Positions 1 through 8,876 of a stretch of DNA of 64,000 nucleotides are shown here, piece after piece; position 1 is the stretch's first letter; each line of letters starts with the position of its first letter. The stretch is from positions 248,001 to 312,000 of the forward strand of contig JAFGLW010000001.1 in NCBI GenBank assembly GCA_016927905.1, in the 5' to 3' direction. The notes under the pieces are model-generated. The model was given only the letters and a program-made list of their open reading frames with translations, did not search any database and was not told the origin of the DNA. The position numbers and the translations under genes were made by a program. The stretch comes from a candidate division CSSED10-310 bacterium (GTDB lineage: Bacteria > CSSED10-310 > JAFGJC01).

Positions 1-770
1 TCGAACCCGGATCGATATTTGTGGGCGCCAGCAAAGGGATTGAAAACAATTCCCTGATGCGGGTCAGCGAAATTGTTGGGGATGTTTTAAAGGCGGACAT
101 GTCGGTTCGGTACGTCACGTTGTCGGGCCCGACATTTGCCCATGAGGTGGTTCGCCGGCATCCGACAACCGCCGTGATCGCCGGGAAAGACCCGGAAGCG
201 CTGAAAGCGGCACAGCGGGTATTCAATACCCGTTCATTCAGGATCTATCTCAATGACGATGAAGTCGGCGTTGAACTGGGGGGAGCACTGAAAAATGTGA
301 TCGCCATCGCGGCCGGGATAACAGCCGGGCTGAATCTGGGATCCAATTCCCGGGCAGCCCTGATTACCAGGGGATTGTGGGAGATCGTACGGCTGGGCCG
401 GGCGATGGGAGCCAATCCGCTGACGTTTCTCGGACTGGCGGGCATGGGCGACCTGATCCTAACCTGTGATGGTACCCGGAGCAGGAATTTCCTGGTGGGG
501 AAACGCATCGGTGAAGGCGAACCGCTCCGGGCGATTCAGGAAAGCATGCGGATGGTTGCAGAGGGTGTCAAGACAACATTGTCAGCCAGGCAACTGGCTC
601 AAAAATACAACATCGAAATGCCCATAACCGAGAAAGTGTATGAAGTCCTCTACCATGAAAAATCACCTCATTCAGCAATCGAGGAGCTGATGACACGCAA
701 ACTTAAGTTCGAATTGTACATGGACAATCTGATTCGGGACGACTCCGGTGACACATCGCCCGTCCATTGA
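1..770 (+). CDS. gpsA: Glycerol-3-phosphate dehydrogenase [NAD(P)+], C-terminal part
   Basis: The reading frame enters from the left edge (first full codon at base 3), so the N-terminal Rossmann nucleotide-binding part is missing. What remains has the family hallmarks: LSGPTFAHEV, the catalytic-lysine segment VELGGALKNVIAIAAGI, and the substrate-binding stretch GLAGMGDLILTC followed by SRN. The enzyme reduces dihydroxyacetone phosphate to sn-glycerol 3-phosphate in the cytoplasm and feeds phospholipid synthesis. About 250 residues are present, compared with about 330 in the whole family. The stop overlaps the start of the next gene by 23 bases, which suggests co-transcription with spoVG and pmbA. 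The identification is secure; only the true start is unknown. Confidence 0.96.
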   Translation, partial: EPGSIFVGASKGIENNSLMRVSEIVGDVLKADMSVRYVTLSGPTFAHEVVRRHPTTAVIAGKDPEALKAAQRVFNTRSFRIYLNDDEVGVELGGALKNVIAIAAGITAGLNLGSNSRAALITRGLWEIVRLGRAMGANPLTFLGLAGMGDLILTCDGTRSRNFLVGKRIGEGEPLRAIQESMRMVAEGVKTTLSARQLAQKYNIEMPITEKVYEVLYHEKSPHSAIEELMTRKLKFELYMDNLIRDDSGDTSPVH

Positions 771-1065
771 AGATCTGCTGGACTCGATTCAGATCCGGAT
801 CATCCCTTTCGACGCCGAAATCACATCAAACCGCATCAGAGCCTATGTGGAACTGGATATCGGTGGCGTGCTCACAATACGCGGAATCAAGATCATCGAA
901 ACCCGGCAGGGTGGGATATTTATTGGTTTTCCATCAGTTCGAAAACCCGACGGTACTTACCGTGATCTTGTTCTCATCAATGACAAAGAATTTTTAAGTG
1001 GCTTGCGCAAACGAATTCTGGACCGGTATCATCATTTTACGGATTCTGCGCAAAACGGCGCTTGA
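748..1065 (+). CDS. spoVG: SpoVG-family regulator
   Basis: This 105-residue protein matches SpoVG in size and pattern: alternating strands near the N-terminus (IQIRIIPF, AYVELDIGGVLTIRGIKII), then GIFIGFPSVRKPDGTYRD and a helical tail. SpoVG proteins are small nucleic-acid-binding regulators, first described in Bacillus sporulation and septation but also widespread in non-sporulating lineages such as spirochaetes. The start is a GTG at 748 inside the end of gpsA. The stop at 1063-1065 precedes the ribosome-binding site of the pmbA gene. Its role here cannot be told from sequence, and nothing in the window suggests sporulation. Confidence 0.9.
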   Translation: MTHRPSIEDLLDSIQIRIIPFDAEITSNRIRAYVELDIGGVLTIRGIKIIETRQGGIFIGFPSVRKPDGTYRDLVLINDKEFLSGLRKRILDRYHHFTDSAQNGA

Positions 1066-1076
1066 AGGAGGATCCA

Positions 1077-2447
1077 ATGAACAGATCCCGGGAACATGAA
1101 CTTCTTCTGGATCAGATTGTCAGCGAAGCCGCGGAACATTTCGATCAAGCGGAACTGTTTGAACTGGATACACGGGAGCTTTCGGGAGGATATCGAGCCG
1201 GTCACCTGCGCCAGCTGGCCGAATCCCGCAATACCGGTATATGCCTTAGAATTCTGAAAGAAGGCCGAATTGCCCAGGCATCCACATCCAATATGGAAGC
1301 GGCCCGCATGCTTGTCGACCGGGTTAAGAATCTGGTCCGGTTCGGAGAGCGTGTTGAATTTGAATTTCCCCAACCATCCGGTACCCCGCATACCTGGCGG
1401 AACGATCCGGCCGAGATCGATATTGATATCATGGATATCGTTTCGTCAGGCCGGGAAATGGTCGACAAGATCAAAGCGTTCGATCCCGGGGTCATTCCAC
1501 ACGCAAGCGCTCAGATGGATGTCACTTCCATTCGAATTCTGAATTCCAACGGAATCGATCAATCCTATTCCGCCAGACGGTGTTCGACGGGTGTCGTCGG
1601 AATATTGGCAAGCGAAGGAAACATCCTTCAGACTTACACTTATCATCTCGGTCGGAGTTTCCCCGATCGACCGGATGAACTGGCGGACCATACTATATGG
1701 TTGCTCAAGATCGGCCGGAAGAACATACCGTTCACCGGATCGGTTCTGCCCATCCTGTTCACTCCGAAAGCGTTTGCGGATATCCTGGCTGCATTCGGCT
1801 CCGGAATATCCGGATCGATGGTATCCAGGGGAATGTCGCCACTGACCGGAAAGATCGGTGAGAAAATTCTGAATCCCGGCGTCACGATCATCGACGACGG
1901 CCGATATCCCGGAGGTTACGGATCTCAGCCTTTTGATGACGAGGGAGTTCCCTGTGAGGAAAAGCACCTTGTTGAAAACGGCGTTTTGAAACGGTTCATA
2001 TTCGATCTGAAAACAGCAGCCAAAATGGGTGAGAAACCGAGCGGGAACGGATTCCGATACACTGCGCTGATCAAATCCCGGAGTTACATCGCATCTCCGG
2101 GTCCCGCATTCACCAACCTGATCATTCCAGGCGGTGCCAGGACCTGCGAAGACATTCTCCGCGATCACCATCGCATATTGTATGTCGATCAGTTGACCGG
2201 AGTGCTCCTGGGCAATCTGATCAACGGGGACTGGTCCGGAAACATTGAATATGGAGTTTTATTTGAGCTGGGGGAACCGGTGGGTCGGATCAAGAACGCC
2301 ATGACCGGCGGTAATTTCTACCAGCAGTTCAAATCGCAGTTCATCGAATTCTCCTCCAACCGCATGTGGGTGGCCGGTTTCGGAGGTGGAAGCGGATCGA
2401 GTCTCATCCCGTATGTCCTGATCGACGGAATGAACATATCCGCCTGA
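1077..2447 (+). CDS. pmbA: TldD/PmbA-family protein (PmbA/TldE type)
   Basis: The 456-residue protein has the TldD/PmbA fold signatures: an N-terminal domain with RAGHLRQLAESRNTGICLRI, and a C-terminal domain with PGGYGSQPFDDEGVPCEEK and GVLLGNLINGDWSGNIEYG. I see no HExxxH zinc motif, which is carried by TldD, so this is the PmbA/TldE-type partner. In known systems TldD and TldE form a heterodimeric protease that processes small modified peptides and antitoxins. No TldD is adjacent. I chose ATG 1077 because AAGGAGG lies at 1065-1071; an upstream in-frame TTG at 1062 would overlap spoVG and lacks that spacing. Confidence 0.88.
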   Translation: MNRSREHELLLDQIVSEAAEHFDQAELFELDTRELSGGYRAGHLRQLAESRNTGICLRILKEGRIAQASTSNMEAARMLVDRVKNLVRFGERVEFEFPQPSGTPHTWRNDPAEIDIDIMDIVSSGREMVDKIKAFDPGVIPHASAQMDVTSIRILNSNGIDQSYSARRCSTGVVGILASEGNILQTYTYHLGRSFPDRPDELADHTIWLLKIGRKNIPFTGSVLPILFTPKAFADILAAFGSGISGSMVSRGMSPLTGKIGEKILNPGVTIIDDGRYPGGYGSQPFDDEGVPCEEKHLVENGVLKRFIFDLKTAAKMGEKPSGNGFRYTALIKSRSYIASPGPAFTNLIIPGGARTCEDILRDHHRILYVDQLTGVLLGNLINGDWSGNIEYGVLFELGEPVGRIKNAMTGGNFYQQFKSQFIEFSSNRMWVAGFGGGSGSSLIPYVLIDGMNISA

Positions 2448-2476
2448 AAATCTCTCGAATTCCGGCCGGGAAAACC

Positions 2477-2504
2477 TTGACATTTGCCATGCAGGTCATA
2501 TAGG
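2477..2504 (+). promoter_or_regulatory. Sigma-70-type promoter for the ATP-grasp-like pair
   Basis: A perfect -35 TTGACA at 2477-2482 is followed after 16 bases by TATAGG at 2499-2504, in the 126-base gap after pmbA. The first ATP-grasp-like gene starts 70 bases further on, behind AAGGAAATAAGGAG. This suggests the pair forms its own transcription unit. Confidence 0.55.
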
Positions 2505-2573
2505 TTCGCTATCTGGTTTTGCCGTTCATGCGGCGCTATGCGGTTATAACTCGAAGGAAATAAGGAGACAATC

Positions 2574-4007
2574 ATGGAATTTCCCAAACACCTCCAGTTG
2601 CTCATCGGTGATCGCGGCCATGAATCAACCCTACCCGCTTATCTCGAATCGCCCACCTGGATCCTCGATAAGGCGTGGGATGAATTCCAGTCGGTTGCAA
2701 GGAGGGCGCTGGATGCCTACATGCACTACTGTGAAATCAATCATCTGCCACATTCCTTTCTTCTGGGACTGGATATTCTGGTCATGGGAGAAGTGGATCC
2801 GGACAGGCGTGACACGATTGTGGATATCCGCCCCACGCTTCTGGAAGGCCCTTGCTGCAACAGCTATCCCGCCTGCCCGAACCTCTGGGCATCGAGGCTT
2901 TACGGTCAGTTGAAACATATCGGCAGAAATCCGGATATCGTGGAGTATCCGATCCACCCCACAAAGATCCTGGATCGAATATGCAAACTGTTTGAGGATG
3001 TCTGGACAACATACGGCGATACCGGCCGGAAAGCGGTGGTGGGAGTGTTCACCCGCCCCTATGAATTGTCCGAGGAGGAAACCGCACATACCCTGACGCT
3101 CCAAGCCCTGAAAGATGCCGGTTTCGAAGGATACCGGATCACTCCCGATGAAAAACCCCAGGTCAAAGACGGCAAATTGGTCGTCAACGGAACGCCGGTT
3201 GATATGGTCTGGCGTCGGATCGAACGGATCCATCTGCCGGGACAGTCCAATCCTCCCCACCGGGAATACAAGGAGATGAAATGGGTCAGGTTCTATGAAG
3301 AAGAGTTTGCACGGTCGGTTGTCACGGACACACCCGGAACCATCTTCATCAATCCATGGAAAATTGATGATCTGAGATCCAAAACAATCGAGGAACGGGC
3401 CTTTAGAATTTATGAATCGAAATACCCCGACAGAAAAATCTCCAGACCCGTCACCCTTCTCGATGATGAAATCAACTCCGAATCCGTGAAAAATATGTCC
3501 CGGCGGGGTGGATGGGTCATGAAACGATGGAACTCAACCGGCGGCAAGGGCATCTTCCTGCATGTCAACAATGATCTGGTGAAAGACATCGCCAAAAAGC
3601 TGTATCTGAAATATGACGGGCGGCACATGTTCCTGATGGACAGCCAGACCATGGAAACCGAACTTCGGAAATTCGACGATTTCAACGAAGACACGGCCAT
3701 TCAACAGCTGAGATACACCGATGCCCGGGATCTGGGAAACAACAAGCGGCTGGCTTACGATACCCGGATCAACGTGATCTATGATCCGGTAGAAAAGAAA
3801 TGGGATTTCCTTTCGGGGATGAGCCGCAGTGTCCCCTGCGGTCCGGATGTCCCCAACGGGAACAGTCTGCTGACCAACGTGTCGATGGGCGCAGAAATCA
3901 GCCCGTTGATCATGGGACATGTTAAACCGGGTGCCGACCGCTCCGAAATCAAGTACGGACCCCTGTTGGGCGCTATGGTACAGGGAAAGACTGAACTGGA
4001 GTTCTGA
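2574..4007 (+). CDS. ATP-grasp-like protein of unknown function, copy 1
   Basis: The function of this 477-residue cytoplasmic protein is unknown. It resembles ATP-grasp ligases, especially the circularly permuted kind: GWVMKRWNSTGGKGIFLH gives a nucleotide-binding lysine followed by a glycine-rich loop, and the later YDTRINV and NGNSLLTNVSMGAEISP resemble the metal-binding end of the fold. The N-terminal half carries a striking GPCCNSYPACP motif and TRPYELSEEETAH. Its neighbour is a paralog sharing most of these blocks; this copy has an extra segment of about 14 residues (around EYKEMKWVRFYEEEF). ATP-grasp enzymes typically join a carboxylate to an amine or thiol through an acyl-phosphate. 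That is the likely chemistry, but the substrate is not predictable. The ATP-grasp assignment is by eye and needs a profile search. Confidence 0.7.
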   Translation: MEFPKHLQLLIGDRGHESTLPAYLESPTWILDKAWDEFQSVARRALDAYMHYCEINHLPHSFLLGLDILVMGEVDPDRRDTIVDIRPTLLEGPCCNSYPACPNLWASRLYGQLKHIGRNPDIVEYPIHPTKILDRICKLFEDVWTTYGDTGRKAVVGVFTRPYELSEEETAHTLTLQALKDAGFEGYRITPDEKPQVKDGKLVVNGTPVDMVWRRIERIHLPGQSNPPHREYKEMKWVRFYEEEFARSVVTDTPGTIFINPWKIDDLRSKTIEERAFRIYESKYPDRKISRPVTLLDDEINSESVKNMSRRGGWVMKRWNSTGGKGIFLHVNNDLVKDIAKKLYLKYDGRHMFLMDSQTMETELRKFDDFNEDTAIQQLRYTDARDLGNNKRLAYDTRINVIYDPVEKKWDFLSGMSRSVPCGPDVPNGNSLLTNVSMGAEISPLIMGHVKPGADRSEIKYGPLLGAMVQGKTELEF

Positions 4008-4009
4008 TC

Positions 4010-5395
4010 ATGCGCTATAAGGGTGAGGATTTAAGGCTGACCGACGGTGGTCTGGGTCATGAAATCGAAATCCCCTGTTACGATGAATCACCGACATGGC
4101 TGGTGGATCGTGCATGGGATGAAGTGCAGACCGTGGCCGAAAACGCGCTTTCGGCCTATATGAAATTCTGCAGACAGGAAAACTACAGGCACAGCTATCT
4201 TCTGGGTCTGGACATCCTGTTCATGGGTAAAATCGATCCCGGGAATCCCCGTCGACTGATCGATATCCGCCCCACGCTTGTGGAGGGTCCCTGCTGCAAC
4301 AGTTATCCTGCATGTCCCGCCGTCGATGCTTACAAGCTCTATCGCCGCCTCCAGGTCAAGCAATTCGATCCCGACCGGATTGAATATCCTACTCATCCCA
4401 CCATGGTTCGACAGAAAATCGCAAATCTGCTGACCGGGCTGCATCGTATGAACGGCGGCAACGGACTGCCACGGGTCGCCGTCTTCACAAGACCCTATCC
4501 GGAAAGCGAGGAAGAAACGGCGCATGTACTGATGCTGAACGCTTTCCGGCGGGCCGGCATGGAAGCATACCGGATCACTCCCGATGAAAAACCCGAAGTC
4601 AAAAAAGGGCGGCTCTGGATCCACGGAAACCCGCTGGATATCGTCTACCGCAGAATCGAGAGAATCCACGTGCCGGTCTTTTACGGCGACAAACTGGCAC
4701 ATCAAATCATCCATGAAACTCCGGCTACAATCTTCGTGAATCCCTGGGAGATTGATGATCTTCGATCCAAGACGATCGAGGAACGATGTTTCCGGCTCTG
4801 GGAAGCGGAACATCCCGATAAACCGGTTTCCCGGCCCGTGACACTCCTGAATGAGGAGGTGACTCCGGAAAACGTTTTGAAACTGGCTCAATACGGCGGA
4901 TGGGTCATGAAAAAATGGAATTCAACGGGTGGCAAGGGTGTATTTCTGCATTTCAATGACCCGGTCACTGCAGAAGCTGTCAAGCATCTTTATCTGAAGG
5001 CTGACGGCAGGCACATGGTGCATCTGGACGCTTCCGAAATGCAGAAAGAACTGGCCGGATTCGAATCGTTCAATGAGGATACTGCCATCCAGCAGTTAAG
5101 ATTGATAGATGCCCGTGTTCTGGATTCCGACAGGAGACTCGTTTACGATACCCGGATCAATGTTCTGTTCAATCCCGAAATGGGGTGGGAATTCATTTCG
5201 GGCATGTCCAGATCGGTATCCTGCGGCCCCGGTTTGCAGAACGGGAACAGCCTTCTGACAAACATTACGTCCGGTGCGGAGATATCCCCGCTGATCATGG
5301 GATATTCCCGAACGCCCGAATTGACCGAGGGATTGAATTTCGGACCGATTCTCTCGGCGATCATGAATGGGAAGACGGAGATGACATTTGACTGA
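4010..5395 (+). CDS. ATP-grasp-like protein of unknown function, copy 2
   Basis: This 461-residue paralog starts two bases after the stop of copy 1, so translational coupling is likely. Shared blocks run along the whole length: ESPTWLVDRAWDE, DIRPTLVEGPCCNSYPACP, RITPDEKPEVKKG, NPWEIDDLRSKTIEER, GWVMKKWNSTGGKGVFLH, FNEDTAIQQLR and SGMSRSV. The lysine/glycine loop and the DTRINV segment are kept, so both copies look catalytically competent if the ATP-grasp reading is right. Conservation of the CCNSYPAC cysteines in both suggests metal or thiol chemistry. The two subunits may form a heterodimer or act in sequence; this is inference from the tandem arrangement only. Confidence 0.7.
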   Translation: MRYKGEDLRLTDGGLGHEIEIPCYDESPTWLVDRAWDEVQTVAENALSAYMKFCRQENYRHSYLLGLDILFMGKIDPGNPRRLIDIRPTLVEGPCCNSYPACPAVDAYKLYRRLQVKQFDPDRIEYPTHPTMVRQKIANLLTGLHRMNGGNGLPRVAVFTRPYPESEEETAHVLMLNAFRRAGMEAYRITPDEKPEVKKGRLWIHGNPLDIVYRRIERIHVPVFYGDKLAHQIIHETPATIFVNPWEIDDLRSKTIEERCFRLWEAEHPDKPVSRPVTLLNEEVTPENVLKLAQYGGWVMKKWNSTGGKGVFLHFNDPVTAEAVKHLYLKADGRHMVHLDASEMQKELAGFESFNEDTAIQQLRLIDARVLDSDRRLVYDTRINVLFNPEMGWEFISGMSRSVSCGPGLQNGNSLLTNITSGAEISPLIMGYSRTPELTEGLNFGPILSAIMNGKTEMTFD

Positions 5396-5421
5396 ATGAG
5401 GAACCCGGATGATGATGCCTT

Positions 5422-6426
5422 TCAATCATCTCCAAGCACTTCATTCTCCCGAACGGCAGTACCGTCCGGTTCGGGACAGATTCGAAACTCCGGGTGAATT
5501 TCCCGTCTGAGCAGAATCAGATTCTCACACCGGTAACCGATATAATCCGGCAGTCTGTTCGGAGCGACATTGATCCTTCGAATCCCGGGAGTGCATTTTA
5601 TCCGCTCCATCATTTCGCGCAGGCACAGTCGGCTCCGGACCAGAGTTCCAAATGCGGGATGATGAGGACCCGCCACCAGGCAGTCTTCTTTCAAGCGCTC
5701 CGGAATATGAAATCCCGTCCGGGCGATCGGAATGTTTTCCTCAAGAAAAACAGCCGAAACATCGGCACATCGGTCGACGGCCTCATCCAGTTCCAGAGGC
5801 TGGAATCGACCTTGATTGAAATCTGCAGCCAATCCGCTTCGAGCCAGAACCAGAGTCGGGTGTATCCGCACAAAGTCAGGTTTCAACGCGGCCAGCCGCC
5901 GGGCTGATTCCATATCCACGGCCGCGGATGAACCCGGCAGTCCCAACATCGCCTGAAATCCGATCGATATGCCTTTTGATTTCAGGAATTGTACCGCTCT
6001 GGTCACGGCCTGGGGCGTATGCTGTCTTCGAATTCGCTTCAGAACATCCCGGTTCATGGATGGAACACCCAGTTCGACAACCCTGACTCCCATATCAAGG
6101 ATATCCCCCAGCGTGCATACGGTGTCTGGACGGATCGATATCCTGAGATCCTGGACATCGCCGGAGACGATGAAATCCCTCACGACGCGAACCAGCTTCA
6201 TGAAACGGTTTCTGTCAATGGAAGTCGGTTCAATTCCGTAGAACGCCACCTGTCTGATTCCGTGTTTTGAAGTCGTTTCCAGCCAACGCCGAATCTGAAT
6301 GGTGAGGTTTTTCGGAATCACGATGTCACTGATGCCGCTGGATCCGGAAGCGTTGCAGTAGGTGCATGCATACCGACATCGGTATCCGGACAGGAATACG
6401 GGAAGAATATTGTATTTTTTATTCAT
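5422..6426 (-). CDS. Radical SAM protein, Elp3-like
   Basis: The 334-residue protein begins with a radical SAM cluster motif, GYRCRYACTYCNASG (CxxxCxxC with an aromatic residue before the last cysteine). It continues with FYGIEPTSI, the SAM-binding strand ISIRPDTV, GVRVVELGVPSM and GISIGFQAMLGLPG. These blocks resemble the Elp3/YhcC group of radical SAM enzymes without the acetyltransferase domain. The reaction is unknown. It is convergent with the ATP-grasp-like genes, with 26 bases between stops, so operon membership is excluded, though a shared pathway is possible. The tRNA-Leu gene lies just upstream on the same strand. Confidence 0.82.
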   Translation of the reverse strand: MNKKYNILPVFLSGYRCRYACTYCNASGSSGISDIVIPKNLTIQIRRWLETTSKHGIRQVAFYGIEPTSIDRNRFMKLVRVVRDFIVSGDVQDLRISIRPDTVCTLGDILDMGVRVVELGVPSMNRDVLKRIRRQHTPQAVTRAVQFLKSKGISIGFQAMLGLPGSSAAVDMESARRLAALKPDFVRIHPTLVLARSGLAADFNQGRFQPLELDEAVDRCADVSAVFLEENIPIARTGFHIPERLKEDCLVAGPHHPAFGTLVRSRLCLREMMERIKCTPGIRRINVAPNRLPDYIGYRCENLILLRREIHPEFRICPEPDGTAVRENEVLGDD

Positions 6427-6459
6427 CCAGAATGAATCTCGATACCGAAATCCGTCAAT

Positions 6460-6542
<83 letters not shown>

Positions 6543-6554
6543 AACACGATTCGA

Positions 6555-6983
6555 TCATTCCCCGGCAGATCCAGGCTCCGCACCGGATTCATCCCCACCC
6601 CGGTCGTCTTGCGGCAGAAAATCACCGGTATCGTTCTGCGGACCGGATCCTTCAACCGGTTCCGGCCCGGTATCAACCGGTTGCTCCTCGGTCTGACCGG
6701 GCAGCGTTTCCGTCGCGGCCGGTTCATCCATGCCGCTAATCACGGAACTTGTTTTTCCCGAGGACATGTATGCCAATGTGATGGAAGTAACCATGAACAA
6801 TACCGCGAAAACGGTCGTTGATTTATTCAAAAATGAGGATGGCCCCCGCCCGCCGAACATCGCCTGCGTGCCGCCTCCACCGAAAGCGCTCGCCAGATCC
6901 GAGCCTTTACCAGTCTGCAGGAGAACGATCAGTATCAGCGCAATGCAAAGAAGAACATGGATCAGAGAGATTAAAACGTACAC
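6555..6983 (-). CDS. secG: Protein translocase subunit SecG with acidic C-terminal tail
   Basis: SecG is a small inner-membrane subunit that assists SecYEG preprotein export. The first 75 residues are typical: a first membrane helix (LIHVLLCIALILIVLLQ), the conserved GKGSDLASAFGGGGTQAMFGGRG loop (interrupted here only by phrasing), then STTVFAVLFMVTSITLAYM as second helix. Unusually, about 60 further residues follow, rich in Glu, Asp, Pro and Gly, roughly doubling the usual length; such low-complexity tails occur in other lineages. It follows tpiA with 50 bases between them and precedes the tRNA-Leu gene by 12 bases. Confidence 0.93.
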   Translation of the reverse strand: MYVLISLIHVLLCIALILIVLLQTGKGSDLASAFGGGGTQAMFGGRGPSSFLNKSTTVFAVLFMVTSITLAYMSSGKTSSVISGMDEPAATETLPGQTEEQPVDTGPEPVEGSGPQNDTGDFLPQDDRGGDESGAEPGSAGE

Positions 6984-7033
6984 TGAGAATACCTCCTCTC
7001 GTCCCCGTCTTTTACCAGAACAGCTCTAAGCAA

Positions 7034-7801
7034 TCAAGTGTTATTCGCTTTTGTACCGGCCCGAATCAAAGCCAGAAATGGAACCGCTTTCAAACTCGCA
7101 CCTCCGACAAGCGCTCCGTCGATATCCGGTTGCATCAGCAGCGAATCGATCGTATCGGCATTGACGGATCCGCCGTACAGGATTCGGATCGACATGGCGG
7201 TTTTTCCGTAATAACTCCGGAGCTGTTCCCGGATATAGACGTGAACCTGCTGAGCCTGATCCGGAGAAGCGGTCTTTCCGGTGCCGATGGCCCAGACCGG
7301 TTCATATGCGACAGCCAGATCATCCGCCCGTTCCGGACGACAGTCTTTCAGGCCCAGTTCGAGTTGCCTTTTTATGATGTCAACGGTCAAACCGTCGTTT
7401 CTTTCAGAAATGGTTTCTCCCACGCAGATAATGGGGACAAGATTTGACTGGAGGGCCAGTTTCATCTTTTTGTTTATGAATTCATCCGATTCGTTGAGGA
7501 CATGCCTTCGTTCCGAATGACCGAGAATCACGTGGGAACAACCGGAAGCCAGGAGCATGCCGGGTGATATTTCCCCGGTAAACGCCCCCTTTGGTTCGCA
7601 GTACATGTTCTGAGCACCGAGCTGCAAGGCTGAACCATCGACAACCGACCGGACGGAAGTCAATGCAACATGAGAAGGACAGACCAAAACGTCGCAGCAT
7701 TTTTCAATACTTGCCATTCCAGACAGTATTTCTCGAGCCAGAACCGCACTCTCGGCAGGAGTCATGTTCATTTTCCAGTTACCCGCGATCAGAATGCTCA
7801 T
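7034..7801 (-). CDS. tpiA: Triosephosphate isomerase
   Basis: The 255-residue enzyme interconverts dihydroxyacetone phosphate and glyceraldehyde 3-phosphate in glycolysis. It has AGNWKMN at the N-terminus with the catalytic lysine, the catalytic-histidine segment VILGHSERR, the catalytic-glutamate segment VAYEPVWAIGTGKTA with the start of loop 6, and the phosphate-binding LYGGSVN. The length is normal. It starts 12 bases after gap, with a short purine-rich stretch before the ATG. It is expected to be co-transcribed with gap and secG. Confidence 0.98.
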   Translation of the reverse strand: MSILIAGNWKMNMTPAESAVLAREILSGMASIEKCCDVLVCPSHVALTSVRSVVDGSALQLGAQNMYCEPKGAFTGEISPGMLLASGCSHVILGHSERRHVLNESDEFINKKMKLALQSNLVPIICVGETISERNDGLTVDIIKRQLELGLKDCRPERADDLAVAYEPVWAIGTGKTASPDQAQQVHVYIREQLRSYYGKTAMSIRILYGGSVNADTIDSLLMQPDIDGALVGGASLKAVPFLALIRAGTKANNT

Positions 7802-7813
7802 CTTCCCGCTCCC

Positions 7814-8806
7814 TCACCGATACATAAACTGGATCAGATCCAGGATCCGGCAGGAGTATCCCCATTCGTTGTCATACCAGATCAGGATTTTCGCCAGGTT
7901 TCCGTCAACCAGGGTCGAGAGCCCATCCACGATGCCCGACCGGGTATCTCCGTTGTAATCCCGGCTGACCAGCGGTTCATCACTGTAACCGAGTATTCCT
8001 TGCATTCTGGTTGCGGATGCATCCTTGAACGCAGTATTGATCTCGTCCGCCGTAGTCTCGCGTGAGAGTTGAACGACCAGATCGACAAGAGACACATTCG
8101 GCGTCGGAACCCGGATGGCCATTCCAGACAGTTTGTCTTGCAGTCCGGGTAAAACCAGAGATACGGCCTTGGCTGCGCCGGTCGATGTCGGAACCATGGA
8201 CAGAGCAGCCGCCCGCGCCCGGCGTAGATCCTTGTGCGGCAGATCCAGCAGATGCTGGTCGTTGGTATAGGAATGAATGGTGGTCATGGTCGCCTTTTCG
8301 ATTCCGAATGCATCCAGTAAAACCTTTATGGCGGGTGCCAGGCAGTTTGTCGTGCAGGAAGCGTTGGATATGATGTTGTGCCTGGAAGAATCATAGTCCA
8401 GATGATTCACTCCCATCACAACCGTCCAGTCCGGATCCTTTGCCGGAGCGGAAATGATCACTTTCCTTGCACCGGCCTGCAGATGCTTCATCACATCTTC
8501 CCGATTGCGGAACCGACCGGTGGATTCCACCACAACATCCACGCCCATTTCTGCCCAGGGCAAGCGTGCGGGATCCGGCTCGGACAGAACCGCTATCTGA
8601 TCGCCGTTGACGGTCAGATTTGCCGAATCATGCTCGATGGCACCCTGGAATGTTCCATGTGTGGAATCGTATTTGAACAGATGCGCCATCGTTTCAATAT
8701 CCGTCAGGTCATTGATTCCCACGAAATCCAAATTCGGATACTCTGCGGCCGATCTCAGAAGTAATCGCCCGATTCTTCCAAAACCATTAATCGCTATTTT
8801 AGTCAT
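7814..8806 (-). CDS. gap: Glyceraldehyde-3-phosphate dehydrogenase, type I
   Basis: The 330-residue glycolytic enzyme has [10 protein letters not shown] at the N-terminus, the active-site segment [17 protein letters not shown] with the catalytic cysteine, and [15 protein letters not shown] near the C-terminus. GINDLTD at the end of the second strand carries the acidic residue usual in NAD-dependent forms. It heads a gap-tpiA-secG cluster. In many bacteria pgk sits between gap and tpiA; here it is absent. The start is preceded by AAAGGAGC with good spacing. Confidence 0.98.
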   Translation of the reverse strand: MTKIAINGFGRIGRLLLRSAAEYPNLDFVGINDLTDIETMAHLFKYDSTHGTFQGAIEHDSANLTVNGDQIAVLSEPDPARLPWAEMGVDVVVESTGRFRNREDVMKHLQAGARKVIISAPAKDPDWTVVMGVNHLDYDSSRHNIISNASCTTNCLAPAIKVLLDAFGIEKATMTTIHSYTNDQHLLDLPHKDLRRARAAALSMVPTSTGAAKAVSLVLPGLQDKLSGMAIRVPTPNVSLVDLVVQLSRETTADEINTAFKDASATRMQGILGYSDEPLVSRDYNGDTRSGIVDGLSTLVDGNLAKILIWYDNEWGYSCRILDLIQFMYR

Positions 8807-8844
8807 GATACCAAGCTCCTTTCCACATCCTCTTTCTAAAAGAG

Positions 8845-8856
8845 AATCAATTGATT
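8845..8856. promoter_or_regulatory. 12-bp perfect palindrome upstream of gap
   Basis: AATCAATTGATT is a perfect palindrome in the 70-base gap between metH and gap. On the minus strand a TTGACA that overlaps the metH stop (revcomp at about 8875-8880) lies 17 bases from TAATCA, which enters the palindrome, so this may be an operator on a gap promoter. The -10 element is weak, so the call is tentative. Confidence 0.3.
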
Positions 8857-8876
8857 AGTCATTTCTTTCAATGCTG

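Noticed and set aside
4088-4891. Minus-strand frame of 267 codons opposite the second ATP-grasp-like gene
   Set aside because: The plus-strand reading is supported by paralogy with the neighbour, which an antisense gene would not explain.
5396-5421. Terminator between the ATP-grasp-like and radical SAM genes
   Set aside because: Only a 6-bp GATGAT/ATCATC pairing with no T tract.
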